A model generated the notes under the pieces. The model ran no database searches. It saw only the letters and a list, made by a program, of their open reading frames with translations, and had not been told where the DNA came from. A stretch of DNA of 45,050 nt from an uncultured Clostridia bacterium. GTDB lineage: Bacteria; Bacillota; Clostridia; Oscillospirales; Acutalibacteraceae. The stretch spans positions 1 to 45,050 of the forward strand of contig CALWIP010000048.1 of NCBI GenBank assembly GCA_944380775.1. Direction: 5' to 3'. The translations under genes were made by a program, and so were the position numbers. Of this stretch, positions 33,485 to 41,163 are shown piece after piece; position 1 is the stretch's first letter; the number at the start of each line of letters is the position of its first letter.

Positions 33485-34742
33485 GGTGACGGTTTTCCCT
33501 TCCCGGTTGTGCGGGGAGGTCGAAGTCCCGCCGTCCAAGAGCGCAGCGCACCGGGCGATGTTCTGTGCGGCGCTGGCGGAGGGCCGCAGCGTGCTGCGGA
33601 AGATTGCCCCGTCTGACGATATGCTTGCGACGCTCGGCGCTGTGCGCGCCATCGGGAGAAGCGCGGCCTTGTCGGGCGATACGCTGGAAATTTCCGGCCC
33701 CTGCGCCGCGCCGTCCGCCGCTGCGGTGGACTGCCGGGAATCCGGCTCGACGCTGCGCTTTTTAATCCCCGTGTTGGGCGCGCTCGGCATCCCTGCGGAG
33801 CTGACGGGCCGGGGGCGGCTGCCGCAGCGGCCGATTGGCTGCTACCTCGACTGCCTGCCGCCGCACGGCCTGCGGATGGAGACGGCGGGAGGCTTGCCGC
33901 TGCGCCTGAGCGGGAAGCTGACGCCTGGGGAATATGCGCTGCCGGGCAATATCAGCTCGCAATTCCTCACCGGATTGCTGTTGGCGCTGCCGCTGCTCGG
34001 CGGGGACAGCGTGCTGCGGCTCACCACGCCGCTGGAATCCGCCGGCTATGTCGATATGACGCTGGATGTGATGCGCGCGTTCGGCGTGCAGGCAGAGGCC
34101 GTCCCCGGCGGCTGGAAGATCCCCGGCGGGCAGCGCTACCGCGCAAGGGAGTATGCCGTGGAGGGAGACTGGTCGCAGGCGGCGTTTTTCCTCGAGGCGG
34201 CGGCGCTCGGCGGGGAGATCACGCTGCGCGGCCTGCGCCCGGATTCCACGCAGGGAGACCGCGCCGCGCTGGGGCTGTTTTCCCGCTGGGGCGTGCGCGC
34301 CGGTTGGGAAGGCGGCAGGCTTTCGGCGGCGCCGGGGACGTGGAGGGAACTCTCTGTCGACGCTTCCCAAATCCCGGACCTTGTTCCGGCCCTTGCGGCA
34401 ACGGCGGCGCGCGCGCCGGGCAGAACCCGCATTTACAACGCGGGACGGCTGCGCTTAAAAGAAAGCGACCGCTTGCGCGCAATGGCGCAGGGCCTCGCCG
34501 CGCTCGGCGTTCCGGTGGAGGAAGGCCCCGACAGCCTGGAGATTACCGGCGGCCCGGTGCGCGGCGGCAAAGTGGAAGGCTTCCACGACCACCGCATCGT
34601 CATGGCGTTTGCCGTCCTGGCGTGTGCCGCCGAAGGGCCGGTGCAAATCACAGACGCGGAAAGCGTTTCAAAATCATACCCCGCCTTTTGGGCGGACCTG
34701 AAACGGATGGGAGGGAACATCGATGGGCTCGACTTGGGGTGA
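33477..34742 (+). CDS. aroA: 3-phosphoshikimate 1-carboxyvinyltransferase (EPSP synthase)
   Basis: A 421-residue EPSP synthase, the sixth step of the shikimate pathway. Conserved motifs: PPSKSAAHR near the N terminus (shikimate-3-phosphate Lys/Ser), RESGSTLRFLIPV, GRGRLPQRPI, GNISSQFLTGLLLALP, AVEGDWSQAAFF, and RLKESDRL with FHDHRIVMAF near the end. The N-terminal loop GESGSTLRF-type sequence reads DCRESGSTLRFL, so the usual NAGT motif of class I enzymes is replaced, as in class II-like clostridial forms (inference). Start at 33477 follows GGAGGG. It overlaps aroB by 8 nt and aroC by 20 nt. Confidence 0.95.
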   Translation: MREVTVFPSRLCGEVEVPPSKSAAHRAMFCAALAEGRSVLRKIAPSDDMLATLGAVRAIGRSAALSGDTLEISGPCAAPSAAAVDCRESGSTLRFLIPVLGALGIPAELTGRGRLPQRPIGCYLDCLPPHGLRMETAGGLPLRLSGKLTPGEYALPGNISSQFLTGLLLALPLLGGDSVLRLTTPLESAGYVDMTLDVMRAFGVQAEAVPGGWKIPGGQRYRAREYAVEGDWSQAAFFLEAAALGGEITLRGLRPDSTQGDRAALGLFSRWGVRAGWEGGRLSAAPGTWRELSVDASQIPDLVPALAATAARAPGRTRIYNAGRLRLKESDRLRAMAQGLAALGVPVEEGPDSLEITGGPVRGGKVEGFHDHRIVMAFAVLACAAEGPVQITDAESVSKSYPAFWADLKRMGGNIDGLDLG

Positions 34743-35811
34743 AGCAATCCGGGTTTCTATCTTCGGCGAAAGCCACGGGGGCGGCGTCGGCGTAGTAATC
34801 GACAACCTCCCCGCGGGCGAAGCGCTCGACTGGGACGCCGTGCTGGTGCAGATGGCGCGCCGCGCGCCGGGGCGGGACCGCTCCAGCACCCCGCGGAAAG
34901 AGGCGGATTTGCCGGAGATCCTCTCCGGCGTTTGGGAGGAGCGCACGACGGGCGCGCCGCTTTGCGCGCTGATCCGCAACACGAATACCCGCTCGCAGGA
35001 TTATGAAGCGCTGCGCCGGTTCCCGCGCCCGGGCCATTCGGATTACCCGGGCTTCATCCGCTACGGCGGTTATAACGACATCCGCGGCGGAGGGCATTTT
35101 TCCGGGCGGCTCACGGCGCCGCTCGTTTTTGCCGGGGCGGTTTGCCGCCAGATTTTGGAGCGCCGCGGCGTGAAGATCGGCGGGCATATCGCGGAGATCC
35201 ACGGCGTGCGGGATGCAGACTGGAACCCGGCAGATATTCCCGGGGAATTGCTCGAGAGGCTTTCTTCCGCCTATTTCCCGTTGATCGACCCTGAGCGCGA
35301 GGACGCGATGCGCGCGGAGATTGAACAGGCGCGCCTGGAGCAGGACAGCGTGGGCGGCGTGGTGGAATGCGCCGTGCTTGGCCTGCCGGCCGGCATTGGC
35401 TCGCCGATGTTCGGGGGGGTAGAAAACGTGCTTTCTTCCGTTCTGTTCGGCGTCCCGGCTGTCAAGGGTGTGGAATTCGGCGCAGGTTTCGGCGCCGCTT
35501 CGCTGCGCGGCAGCGAAGATAACGACGCTTATTATGTAGAAAACGGCGGCGTCAAAACGCGCACGAATCACAGCGGCGGCATTTTGGGGGGCATCACCAC
35601 GGGGATGCCGGTCGTATTCCGGGCGGCGGTGAAGCCGACCTCGTCCATTGCGCGGGAACAGGACACGGTGGACCTGGAGACCATGCGCGACGCAAAGCTG
35701 AGCGTGCACGGCCGGCACGACCCGTGCATTGTGCCGCGCGCGGTGCCGGTGCTGGAGGCGGCCGCGGCCATCGGCGTGGTCAACCTGCTGGCGGAAAGGG
35801 GAAAACTATGA
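34723..35811 (+). CDS. aroC: Chorismate synthase
   Basis: A 362-residue enzyme that makes chorismate by trans-elimination of phosphate from EPSP with reduced FMN. Signatures: GESHGGGVGVVIDNLPAG (His as acid near residue 18), RNTNTRSQDY, RPGHSDYPG, RGGGHFSGRLTAP, and NHSGGILGGITTGMP with VHGRHDPCIVPRAVPV at the C terminus. Length is typical. The start lies 20 nt inside aroA and the stop overlaps the pheA start by 4 nt (ATGA). A strong ribosome site (GGGAGGG) lies within aroA. Confidence 0.96.
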   Translation: MGSTWGEAIRVSIFGESHGGGVGVVIDNLPAGEALDWDAVLVQMARRAPGRDRSSTPRKEADLPEILSGVWEERTTGAPLCALIRNTNTRSQDYEALRRFPRPGHSDYPGFIRYGGYNDIRGGGHFSGRLTAPLVFAGAVCRQILERRGVKIGGHIAEIHGVRDADWNPADIPGELLERLSSAYFPLIDPEREDAMRAEIEQARLEQDSVGGVVECAVLGLPAGIGSPMFGGVENVLSSVLFGVPAVKGVEFGAGFGAASLRGSEDNDAYYVENGGVKTRTNHSGGILGGITTGMPVVFRAAVKPTSSIAREQDTVDLETMRDAKLSVHGRHDPCIVPRAVPVLEAAAAIGVVNLLAERGKL

Positions 35812-37439
35812 CTTTAGAAGAGATCCGCCGGGAAATCGACGGAATCGACGCGCAGCTTCTGCCGCTGTTGCAGCGGCGGATGGACTGCGCCAAACAGGTG
35901 GCGGATTACAAAGCTGCGCACGGCCTGCCGGTGTTCAACGCGGCGCGCGAAGAGCAGATCTTAGAGCGCGTGGCCGCTCAGGCCGGCGAATACAGCGGGG
36001 AAGCGCGCCTGTTCTACGCTACGCTGATGGAGATGAGTCGCGCGCTGCAGCACCGCCGGATGCAGGACAGCCGCGCGCTGCGTGAGGAGATTGCCGCCGC
36101 GCCGCGGGAGTTGCCGCCGGTGCGCCGCGTCGCCTGTCAAGGCGCGGCCGGCGCTTATTCGCACGAGGCGGCTTTGCGCTTGTTCCCACAGGCGGAGCCG
36201 TGCTTCTACGCTTCCTTCGGCGACGTGGTGCGCGCCGTGGAGGCAGGCGACGTGGACCTCGGCCTATTGCCGGTGGAAAATTCCTCCGCCGGGTCGGTCA
36301 GCGAGGTGTACGGTCTGATTTTGGAGCACCGCTTTTTCATCGCTGCGGCGACAACGCTGCGCGTGCGCCATTGCCTGGCCGCCCCGCCTTCCGCGGACCC
36401 CGCGCGCATCCGGGATGTGTATTCCCACCGGCAGGCGCTGGCGCAGTGCAGCCAATTTTTGGCGCGGCACGGCTACGTCCCGCAGCCGTATTCCAACACG
36501 GCGGCCGCGGCCAAAATGGCGGCGGAGCGCGGCGGGGACCTGGCGGTCATCTGCTCGGAGCAGGCTGCGGAAACGCACGGCCTGTGTATTTTGGAGCGGG
36601 AGATCCAGAACAGCAGCGGCAACCGCACGCGGTTCATCGCGATCAGCCGCACGCTAACCATCCCGGACGACGCGCAGAAGATCAGTCTCTGCTTTTCCCT
36701 GCCGCACACCACCGGTTCGCTCTACCATGTGCTGGCGCGCTTTGCGGTGGCGGGCCTCAATCTCACCAAGATCGAATCCCGCCCCATTTCCAGCGAAGGG
36801 CGGTTATTCGAATACGATTTTTACCTGGATTTTACCGGGAACCTCCGCGAAGAGCCGACGTTGGAATTCATCGCCTCGCTTCAGGAGGAGCTGCCGGATT
36901 TCTCTTTCCTCGGGAACTACCGGGAACAGGAGGAACCGGCGGAAGCGCTGCAATTCCAAAAGGTTGCGCCGCCGCGGCAGATTGAAACGCTGGCTGCCCT
37001 GGCCTCGAAGATTTGGCACGAGCATTACACGCCGCTGCTCGGGGCGGCGCAGGTGGATTATATGGTGGAAAAATTCCAGTCCGCGCCCGCGCTGGCGCAT
37101 CAAATGGAACACGAGGGCTACACCTATTACCTCCTGCTGCTCGACGGCGTGCCGGCCGGCTTTATGGGCTTCCGGCCGGAGCCGGGGAAGATGTTCCTCA
37201 GCAAGCTGTATGTGGACCGGCCATACCGCAGGCGGCATTTGGCCGCGCGCGCCCTGGCTTTTTTGCGGGAGATCTGCCGCGGGCAGGGCCTGACGGAGAT
37301 CTACCTCACAGTGAACCGGCACAACGGCGGCTCCATCGCCGCCTACCGCAAGCTGGGGTTCTCTGTGGCGCGCGAGGAAAAGGCGGATATCGGCAACGGA
37401 TTTTATATGGACGATTACATCATGTCCCTTGACGTGTGA
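35808..37439 (+). CDS. pheA: Chorismate mutase-prephenate dehydratase-ACT protein with fused GNAT acetyltransferase domain
   Basis: A 543-residue multidomain enzyme of phenylalanine synthesis. Residues about 1-85 are an AroQ-type chorismate mutase (LEEIRREIDGIDAQLLPLLQRRM). Residues 105-282 are prephenate dehydratase with LLPVENSSAGSV, YSHRQALAQC, SNTAAAAKMAAE and the catalytic NRTRF. Residues about 290-372 are an ACT domain with GSLYHVL and IESRP, the Phe-binding marks. A further 160 residues (about 384-543) form a complete GNAT acetyltransferase fold: WHEHYTPLLGAAQVDYMVEK, FLSKLYVDRPYRRRHLAARAL as motif A, and SIAAYRKLGF as motif B. The frame is unbroken, so the fusion is real in this sequence. 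The start overlaps aroC by 4 nt. Ordinary P-proteins end after the ACT domain; the acetyl acceptor is unknown. Confidence 0.93.
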   Translation: MTLEEIRREIDGIDAQLLPLLQRRMDCAKQVADYKAAHGLPVFNAAREEQILERVAAQAGEYSGEARLFYATLMEMSRALQHRRMQDSRALREEIAAAPRELPPVRRVACQGAAGAYSHEAALRLFPQAEPCFYASFGDVVRAVEAGDVDLGLLPVENSSAGSVSEVYGLILEHRFFIAAATTLRVRHCLAAPPSADPARIRDVYSHRQALAQCSQFLARHGYVPQPYSNTAAAAKMAAERGGDLAVICSEQAAETHGLCILEREIQNSSGNRTRFIAISRTLTIPDDAQKISLCFSLPHTTGSLYHVLARFAVAGLNLTKIESRPISSEGRLFEYDFYLDFTGNLREEPTLEFIASLQEELPDFSFLGNYREQEEPAEALQFQKVAPPRQIETLAALASKIWHEHYTPLLGAAQVDYMVEKFQSAPALAHQMEHEGYTYYLLLLDGVPAGFMGFRPEPGKMFLSKLYVDRPYRRRHLAARALAFLREICRGQGLTEIYLTVNRHNGGSIAAYRKLGFSVAREEKADIGNGFYMDDYIMSLDV

Positions 37440-37443
37440 GCGC

Positions 37444-37490
37444 AAAAAAGCGGCCCGTACCGGAAACCCGGCGCGGGCCGCTTGGTTTAT
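37444..37490. terminator. Bidirectional terminator shared by the aro and lysine operons
   Basis: AAGCGGCCCG (37448-37457) and CGGGCCGCTT (37474-37483) form a 10-bp perfect stem with an inner CCGG/CCGG pairing. An A run on the left (37444-37449) gives a T run for the minus-strand operon, and GGTTTATTTT follows on the plus strand. Confidence 0.85.
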
Positions 37491-37516
37491 TTTCTACTGT
37501 TCCCTGTGCGGGGGGC

Positions 37517-37978
37517 TCAACACCCGGCCGCGCGCTCCAGCGCTTCCAGCACGCCGGGGTAGTCCGGCGGGGTCACGAGCAGCGCGATCTCCGTGTCGGA
37601 GGTAGAGATCAGCCGCAGGTCTGCCTGCACGGAGGCGGCGGCGCGGAACACCTTGGCGGCGATGCCCGGCGTGTTGCGCATCCGTTCGTCGGAGACCGTG
37701 ACTTTGATGTTCCCACTGCTCACTGTCGGGCGGATGCCGCTGGTTTCCCGCAGTGAAGCGGTGAAGCTGAGGATTTTGCCGAGGTCGTCGTCGGAGATGG
37801 TGAACGAAAGGCCGGAGAGCGCGCCCTGCGCAGGCGCGAGCGAAATCATATCGATGTTCACGCCGAGCGCGGCGATCTTCTCCAGCAGTTCCGAGAGGTA
37901 GCCGATCTCCGTGGGGCAGTGGTGCAGCGTGACGAGCGTGATGTCTGTAATGGCGGTGACTTCCGCGCCGTTTTTCAT
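37517..37978 (-). CDS. Stand-alone double-ACT regulatory protein (aspartokinase regulatory-domain-like)
   Basis: A 153-residue protein made of two ACT domains. The first (about 8-75) has VTLHHCPTEIGYLSELLEKIAALGVNIDMI. The second (about 88-150) has IKVTVSDERMRNTPGIAAKVFRAAASVQADLRLISTSDTEIALLV, the layout of the C-terminal regulatory part of aspartokinase, where the ACT pair binds lysine or threonine. No kinase domain is encoded here. It is the last gene of the asd-dapA-dapB unit (11 nt after dapB) with a GAGGGAACAGG ribosome site. I infer that it senses an aspartate-family amino acid or acts in trans on an aspartokinase encoded elsewhere. An alternative is a small ACT protein with another ligand. 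Confidence 0.85.
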   Translation of the reverse strand: MKNGAEVTAITDITLVTLHHCPTEIGYLSELLEKIAALGVNIDMISLAPAQGALSGLSFTISDDDLGKILSFTASLRETSGIRPTVSSGNIKVTVSDERMRNTPGIAAKVFRAAASVQADLRLISTSDTEIALLVTPPDYPGVLEALERAAGC

Positions 37979-37989
37979 CCTGTTCCCTC

Positions 37990-38742
37990 CTATCGCAGCA
38001 GGTCCGACATGTCGTACAGGCCCGCCGGTTTGCCTGCAAGGTAGGCCGCGGCGTTCAGCGCGCCGTTGGCGAACACTTCCTTGGATTGCGCAGAGTGCGA
38101 GAGCGCCAGCACCTCTTGCGGCCCGGCGAAGATCACCTCGTGTTCCCCGACGATGGTGCCGCCGCGCACCGAATGGATGCCAATTTCCGCAGGATCCCGT
38201 TTTTTGCGCTGGGAATGCCGGTCGTATTGATAATGCATCGGGTGGTCCATCACGCCGGAAATGCCGTCGGCAATCATCAGCGCGGTCCCGCTTGGCGCGT
38301 CGATCTTTTGGTTATGGTGTTTTTCCACAATCTCAATGTCGAACGAAGGCCCCAACACCTGCGCCGCTTTTTTTGAGAGCTCGATTAACAGGTTGATGCC
38401 GAGGGACATATTGCGCGAATAAAAAACCGCCAGCCGCTGCGACGCGCGCCGGATCTCATCCACCTGCTCCGCCGTATAGCCGGTGGTGCAGAGGACCGCC
38501 GGGATGCCGCGCTGCTGCGCGAACGCAAGCAGCGGGGAAAGCAGCGACGGGTGGGAGAAATCCACCAGGACGTCGGCGTCCTCCCGCACTTCTGCGGGGG
38601 AAGCGTACACGGGGAAGCGCCCGTTTTCCTCTGCGCGCAGGTCGATGCCCGCCACGACGGCGCAGCCGTCCCGCAGGCCGGCGCGGGCGGTGATTACACG
38701 GCCCATCGCCCCGCAGCATCCGCTTACAATCATTTTTATCAT
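37990..38742 (-). CDS. dapB: 4-hydroxy-tetrahydrodipicolinate reductase
   Basis: A 250-residue enzyme reducing hydroxy-tetrahydrodipicolinate with NAD(P)H, in the route to diaminopimelate and lysine. Nucleotide motif SGCCGAMGR at the N terminus, LVDFSHP, CTTGYT, the catalytic segment VEKHHNQKIDAPSGTAL (His/Lys) and HSVRGGTIVGEHEVIFAG. Slightly shorter than the Escherichia enzyme, as is usual in Firmicutes. Ribosome site AGGAGC precedes the ATG. Third gene of the lysine operon. Confidence 0.96.
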   Translation of the reverse strand: MIKMIVSGCCGAMGRVITARAGLRDGCAVVAGIDLRAEENGRFPVYASPAEVREDADVLVDFSHPSLLSPLLAFAQQRGIPAVLCTTGYTAEQVDEIRRASQRLAVFYSRNMSLGINLLIELSKKAAQVLGPSFDIEIVEKHHNQKIDAPSGTALMIADGISGVMDHPMHYQYDRHSQRKKRDPAEIGIHSVRGGTIVGEHEVIFAGPQEVLALSHSAQSKEVFANGALNAAAYLAGKPAGLYDMSDLLR

Positions 38743-38804
38743 GTTTTTTCGCTCCTGTTTCTTCCGGCAGCCGTCCGGCGGCCGGGTTCCTGGAATGGGG
38801 GGAG

Positions 38805-39698
38805 TTACCCGGCCAAAAGGTCGTATTGCCGGAGTACCGCGTCAAGCGCGGCCTGGTTCGATTCGGAGAGTTCGACCAGCGGCAGGCGGCAGGTCCCGGC
38901 GGGATAGCCCATGCGGTTGAGCGCATATTTGACAGGGATGGGGTTCACGTCGCAGAACAGCGCGTTCATCAGCGGGAGGTAATGGAAAAACGCCTCGCGG
39001 CAGCCGGCGAGGTCGCCGCTGAGGAATTTGGCGCAGATGCCGTGCATTTCTTTCGGGCAGATATTCGCGAAAACGGAGATGACGCCTTTGCCGCCCAGCG
39101 CCATCAGCGGGAGTGTCTGGTCGTCGTTCCCGGAGTAGACCGCCAGGCCGTCCCCACACAGCGCCATGGTTTTGGCGGCGGCGGAGAGGTCCCCGTTGGC
39201 TTCCTTCGTCGCAGCAATGTTCGGGTGGCGCGACAGCTCGAGGTACGTTTCCGGCTTGATATTGCAGCCGGTGCGCGAAGGCACATTGTATACGATGAGC
39301 GGGATGTCCACCGCGTCGGCGATGGTGGTGAAATGCCGAACCAAACCCGCCTGCGAGGTCTTATTGTAATAGGGCGTCACGCTCAGCAGCGCGTCTGCGC
39401 CGCTGGACTCCGCTTCTTTCGAAAGCTCCACTGCGTAAGCGGTGTCGTTGCTGCCCGCCCCGGCGATGACCGGGACGCGGCCCGCCGTTCTTTTTACCGT
39501 GTAGTCGAGGACGCGGCAGTGCTCCTCGTGGTTCAGCGTGGCGGATTCGCCGGTTGTGCCGCAGGAAATAATCGCGTCGGTGCCGTTTGCAATTTGGAAT
39601 TCAATGAGTTCGCCCAGCGCGTCGAAATCGACGCTGCCGTCTTGGCGCATCGGGGTCACAATCGCAACGCCGGAGCCTTGGAAAATAGTCGGTTTCAT
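38805..39698 (-). CDS. dapA: 4-hydroxy-tetrahydrodipicolinate synthase
   Basis: A 297-residue (beta/alpha)8 aldolase that condenses pyruvate with aspartate semialdehyde, the first committed step to lysine. Motifs: GTTGESATLNHEEH with the conserved Thr pair, GAGSNDT, SVTPYYNKTSQAGL with the catalytic Tyr, YNVPSRTG, and the Schiff-base Lys in AATKEANGD. Length is standard. AAAAGGAGG lies upstream of the ATG at 39698. It sits 17 nt after asd and before dapB. Confidence 0.97.
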   Translation of the reverse strand: MKPTIFQGSGVAIVTPMRQDGSVDFDALGELIEFQIANGTDAIISCGTTGESATLNHEEHCRVLDYTVKRTAGRVPVIAGAGSNDTAYAVELSKEAESSGADALLSVTPYYNKTSQAGLVRHFTTIADAVDIPLIVYNVPSRTGCNIKPETYLELSRHPNIAATKEANGDLSAAAKTMALCGDGLAVYSGNDDQTLPLMALGGKGVISVFANICPKEMHGICAKFLSGDLAGCREAFFHYLPLMNALFCDVNPIPVKYALNRMGYPAGTCRLPLVELSESNQAALDAVLRQYDLLAG

Positions 39699-39715
39699 CG
39701 GTACAAAGCCTCCTT

Positions 39716-40804
39716 TTATCCTTTCGGGGAAAGATATCCCTTCGCGCAGAGCAGCTCCGCCATCAAAATGGCGCCGCCGGCTGCGCCGCGCAGCGTGTTG
39801 TGGGAAAGGCAGACGAATTTGATGTCATATTGGGTGTCGGGGCGCAGGCGGCCAATCGAGACGGCCATCCCGTTCTCCAGGTTGCGGTCAAGCTTCGGCT
39901 GCGGCCGGTCCGCCTCGCGGAAATAGTGGAGGAATTGGCGCGGGGCGCTGGGCAGCGCGAGCTCTTGCGCTTCGCCGCGGTACGTTTCCCAGCGGCGGAT
40001 GATCTCCTCCAGCGGGACCTTGCGTTCCAACGACGCGAACACGGCGGCCGTGTGGCCGTCGGAAACTGGGACGCGCAGGCACTGCGCGGTAATGCTGGGG
40101 GAAACCGCGTTGACAATGCGGCCGTCTTCCACGCGCCCCCAAATCTTCATCGGCTCTTGCTCTGATTTTTCCTCTTCCCCGCCAATGTAGGGGATCATGT
40201 TATCCAAGATCTCAGGGAAGGTTTCAAATGTCTTACCCGCGCCGGAGATCGCCTGGTAGGTGCATGCGAGCACACGCGTGACGCCGAGGTCCATCAGCGG
40301 GTGGATGGCGGGGACATAGCTTTGCAGCGAGCAGTTAGATTTCACCGCGATGAACCCGCGCTTGGTTCCGAGCCGCCGCCGCTGCGCGGGGATGACCTCT
40401 GCGTGCGCCGCGTTGATCTCCGGAATCAGCATGGGGACGTCCGGCGTGGCGCGGTGCGCGCTGTTGTTGGACATGACGGGGCATTCCGCCTTGGCGTACG
40501 CTTCTTCCAGCGCGCGGATCTCTTCTTTTTTCATGTCGACGGCGCAAAAAACAAAATCAACCTGTGCGGCGATCTTTTCCACGTCGGCAGACGCGTCCAG
40601 CACGACCATCCGTTTGAGGGATTCCGGAATCGGCGTGGCCATGGCCCAGCGGGGGCCGGCGGCCTCTTCGTAGGTTTTCCCCGCGGAGCGGGAGCTGGCC
40701 GCTAAAGCCGCCACATGAAACCACGGGTGGTGTTCCAGCAGGGTGGCAAAACGCTGGCCGACCATGCCGGTGGCGCCAATGATGCCGACTTGATAGGTTT
40801 GCAT
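39716..40804 (-). CDS. asd: Aspartate-semialdehyde dehydrogenase, archaeal/fungal type
   Basis: A 362-residue enzyme that reduces aspartyl phosphate to aspartate semialdehyde with NADPH. It has IIGATGMVGQRFATLL at the N terminus and the catalytic Cys in VKSNCSLQSYVPA. The substrate segment is YQAISGAGKTFETFPEIL, with RVPVSDGHTAAVFA further on. The longer form and these motifs are those of the archaeal/fungal branch rather than the shorter proteobacterial one. The start at 40804 follows AAAGGAGG; a longer open frame upstream runs into the riboswitch terminator and is rejected. It is the first gene of the operon under the lysine riboswitch. Confidence 0.95.
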   Translation of the reverse strand: MQTYQVGIIGATGMVGQRFATLLEHHPWFHVAALAASSRSAGKTYEEAAGPRWAMATPIPESLKRMVVLDASADVEKIAAQVDFVFCAVDMKKEEIRALEEAYAKAECPVMSNNSAHRATPDVPMLIPEINAAHAEVIPAQRRRLGTKRGFIAVKSNCSLQSYVPAIHPLMDLGVTRVLACTYQAISGAGKTFETFPEILDNMIPYIGGEEEKSEQEPMKIWGRVEDGRIVNAVSPSITAQCLRVPVSDGHTAAVFASLERKVPLEEIIRRWETYRGEAQELALPSAPRQFLHYFREADRPQPKLDRNLENGMAVSIGRLRPDTQYDIKFVCLSHNTLRGAAGGAILMAELLCAKGYLSPKG

Positions 40805-40842
40805 GGGAGAGAGCCTCCTTTTTCTTTGGAAAAAATGAGAAG

Positions 40843-40865
40843 AAAAAAGCCGGGCAAAGCCGGCT
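40843..40865 (-). terminator. Riboswitch-controlled terminator before asd
   Basis: On the minus strand AGCCGG (40865-40860) and CCGGCT (40853-40848) form a 6-bp stem with a CTTTGC loop and six T. The upstream GGTAGCC (40868-40862) overlaps its 5' arm. That segment can instead pair with GGCTATC (40913-40907), the 3' strand of the riboswitch P1 stem, giving the antiterminator. A separate perfect 7-bp hairpin GCGGGGG/CCCCCGC lies between at 40883-40898. Confidence 0.82.
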
Positions 40866-40906
40866 ACCAGAATCATGCTTTTGCGGGGGTTCCCCCGCGT
40901 GTTCCC

Positions 40907-41070
40907 GATAGCCCTCCACCGCCCGAGGGCGGTGACAGTGGCATGGCTGCTTCGCCATACCCCCAGGCAGGCGCTTGCCAGACGCCCCCTTCGGCGGCTT
41001 CCCCTTTCACAAGCTTTTTGCGGCGTGGCAGCCTGGCACCTGTTACTCTTGAAAGACGCGGCCTCTATCT
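40907..41070 (-). promoter_or_regulatory. Lysine riboswitch (L box) controlling asd-dapA-dapB
   Basis: The minus strand shows the conserved L-box pieces in order. They are AGATAGAGGC (41070-41061), then AGAGTAACAGGTGCC, GAAAGGGGAAGCCGCCGAAG, CTGGCAA, the ACTGTCA box and GTGGAGGGCTATC closing helix P1 near 40907. P1 pairs GATAG with CTATC. Bound lysine stabilises P1, freeing the downstream segment to form the terminator; without lysine the P1 3' strand pairs with that segment and transcription continues into asd. The pairing is read from the bases here; the mechanism is known for the family. Confidence 0.93.
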
Positions 41071-41087
41071 CCTTTTAGTTCATTGTT

Positions 41088-41117
41088 ATCATATCACGAC
41101 TTGTTATTGCTTGTCAA
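41088..41117 (-). promoter_or_regulatory. Promoter of the lysine operon
   Basis: On the minus strand TTGACA (41117-41112) and TATGAT (41093-41088) with an 18-nt spacer, just before the riboswitch. Its -35 box lies inside the spacer of the divergent queA promoter. Confidence 0.78.
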
Positions 41118-41129
41118 TTCCTTTATAAT
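41101..41129 (+). promoter_or_regulatory. Promoter of queA
   Basis: TTGTTA (41101-41106) and a perfect TATAAT (41124-41129) with a 17-nt spacer, 34 nt before the queA start. It overlaps the oppositely oriented lysine-operon promoter. Confidence 0.82.
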
Positions 41130-41163
41130 AAAAGGAAAAAGCGATCCGATAGAGGAGAATCAA

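Noticed and set aside
38743-38804. A terminator between dapA and dapB
   Set aside because: A GC-rich inverted repeat exists but no T run follows on the minus strand; the genes read as one operon.
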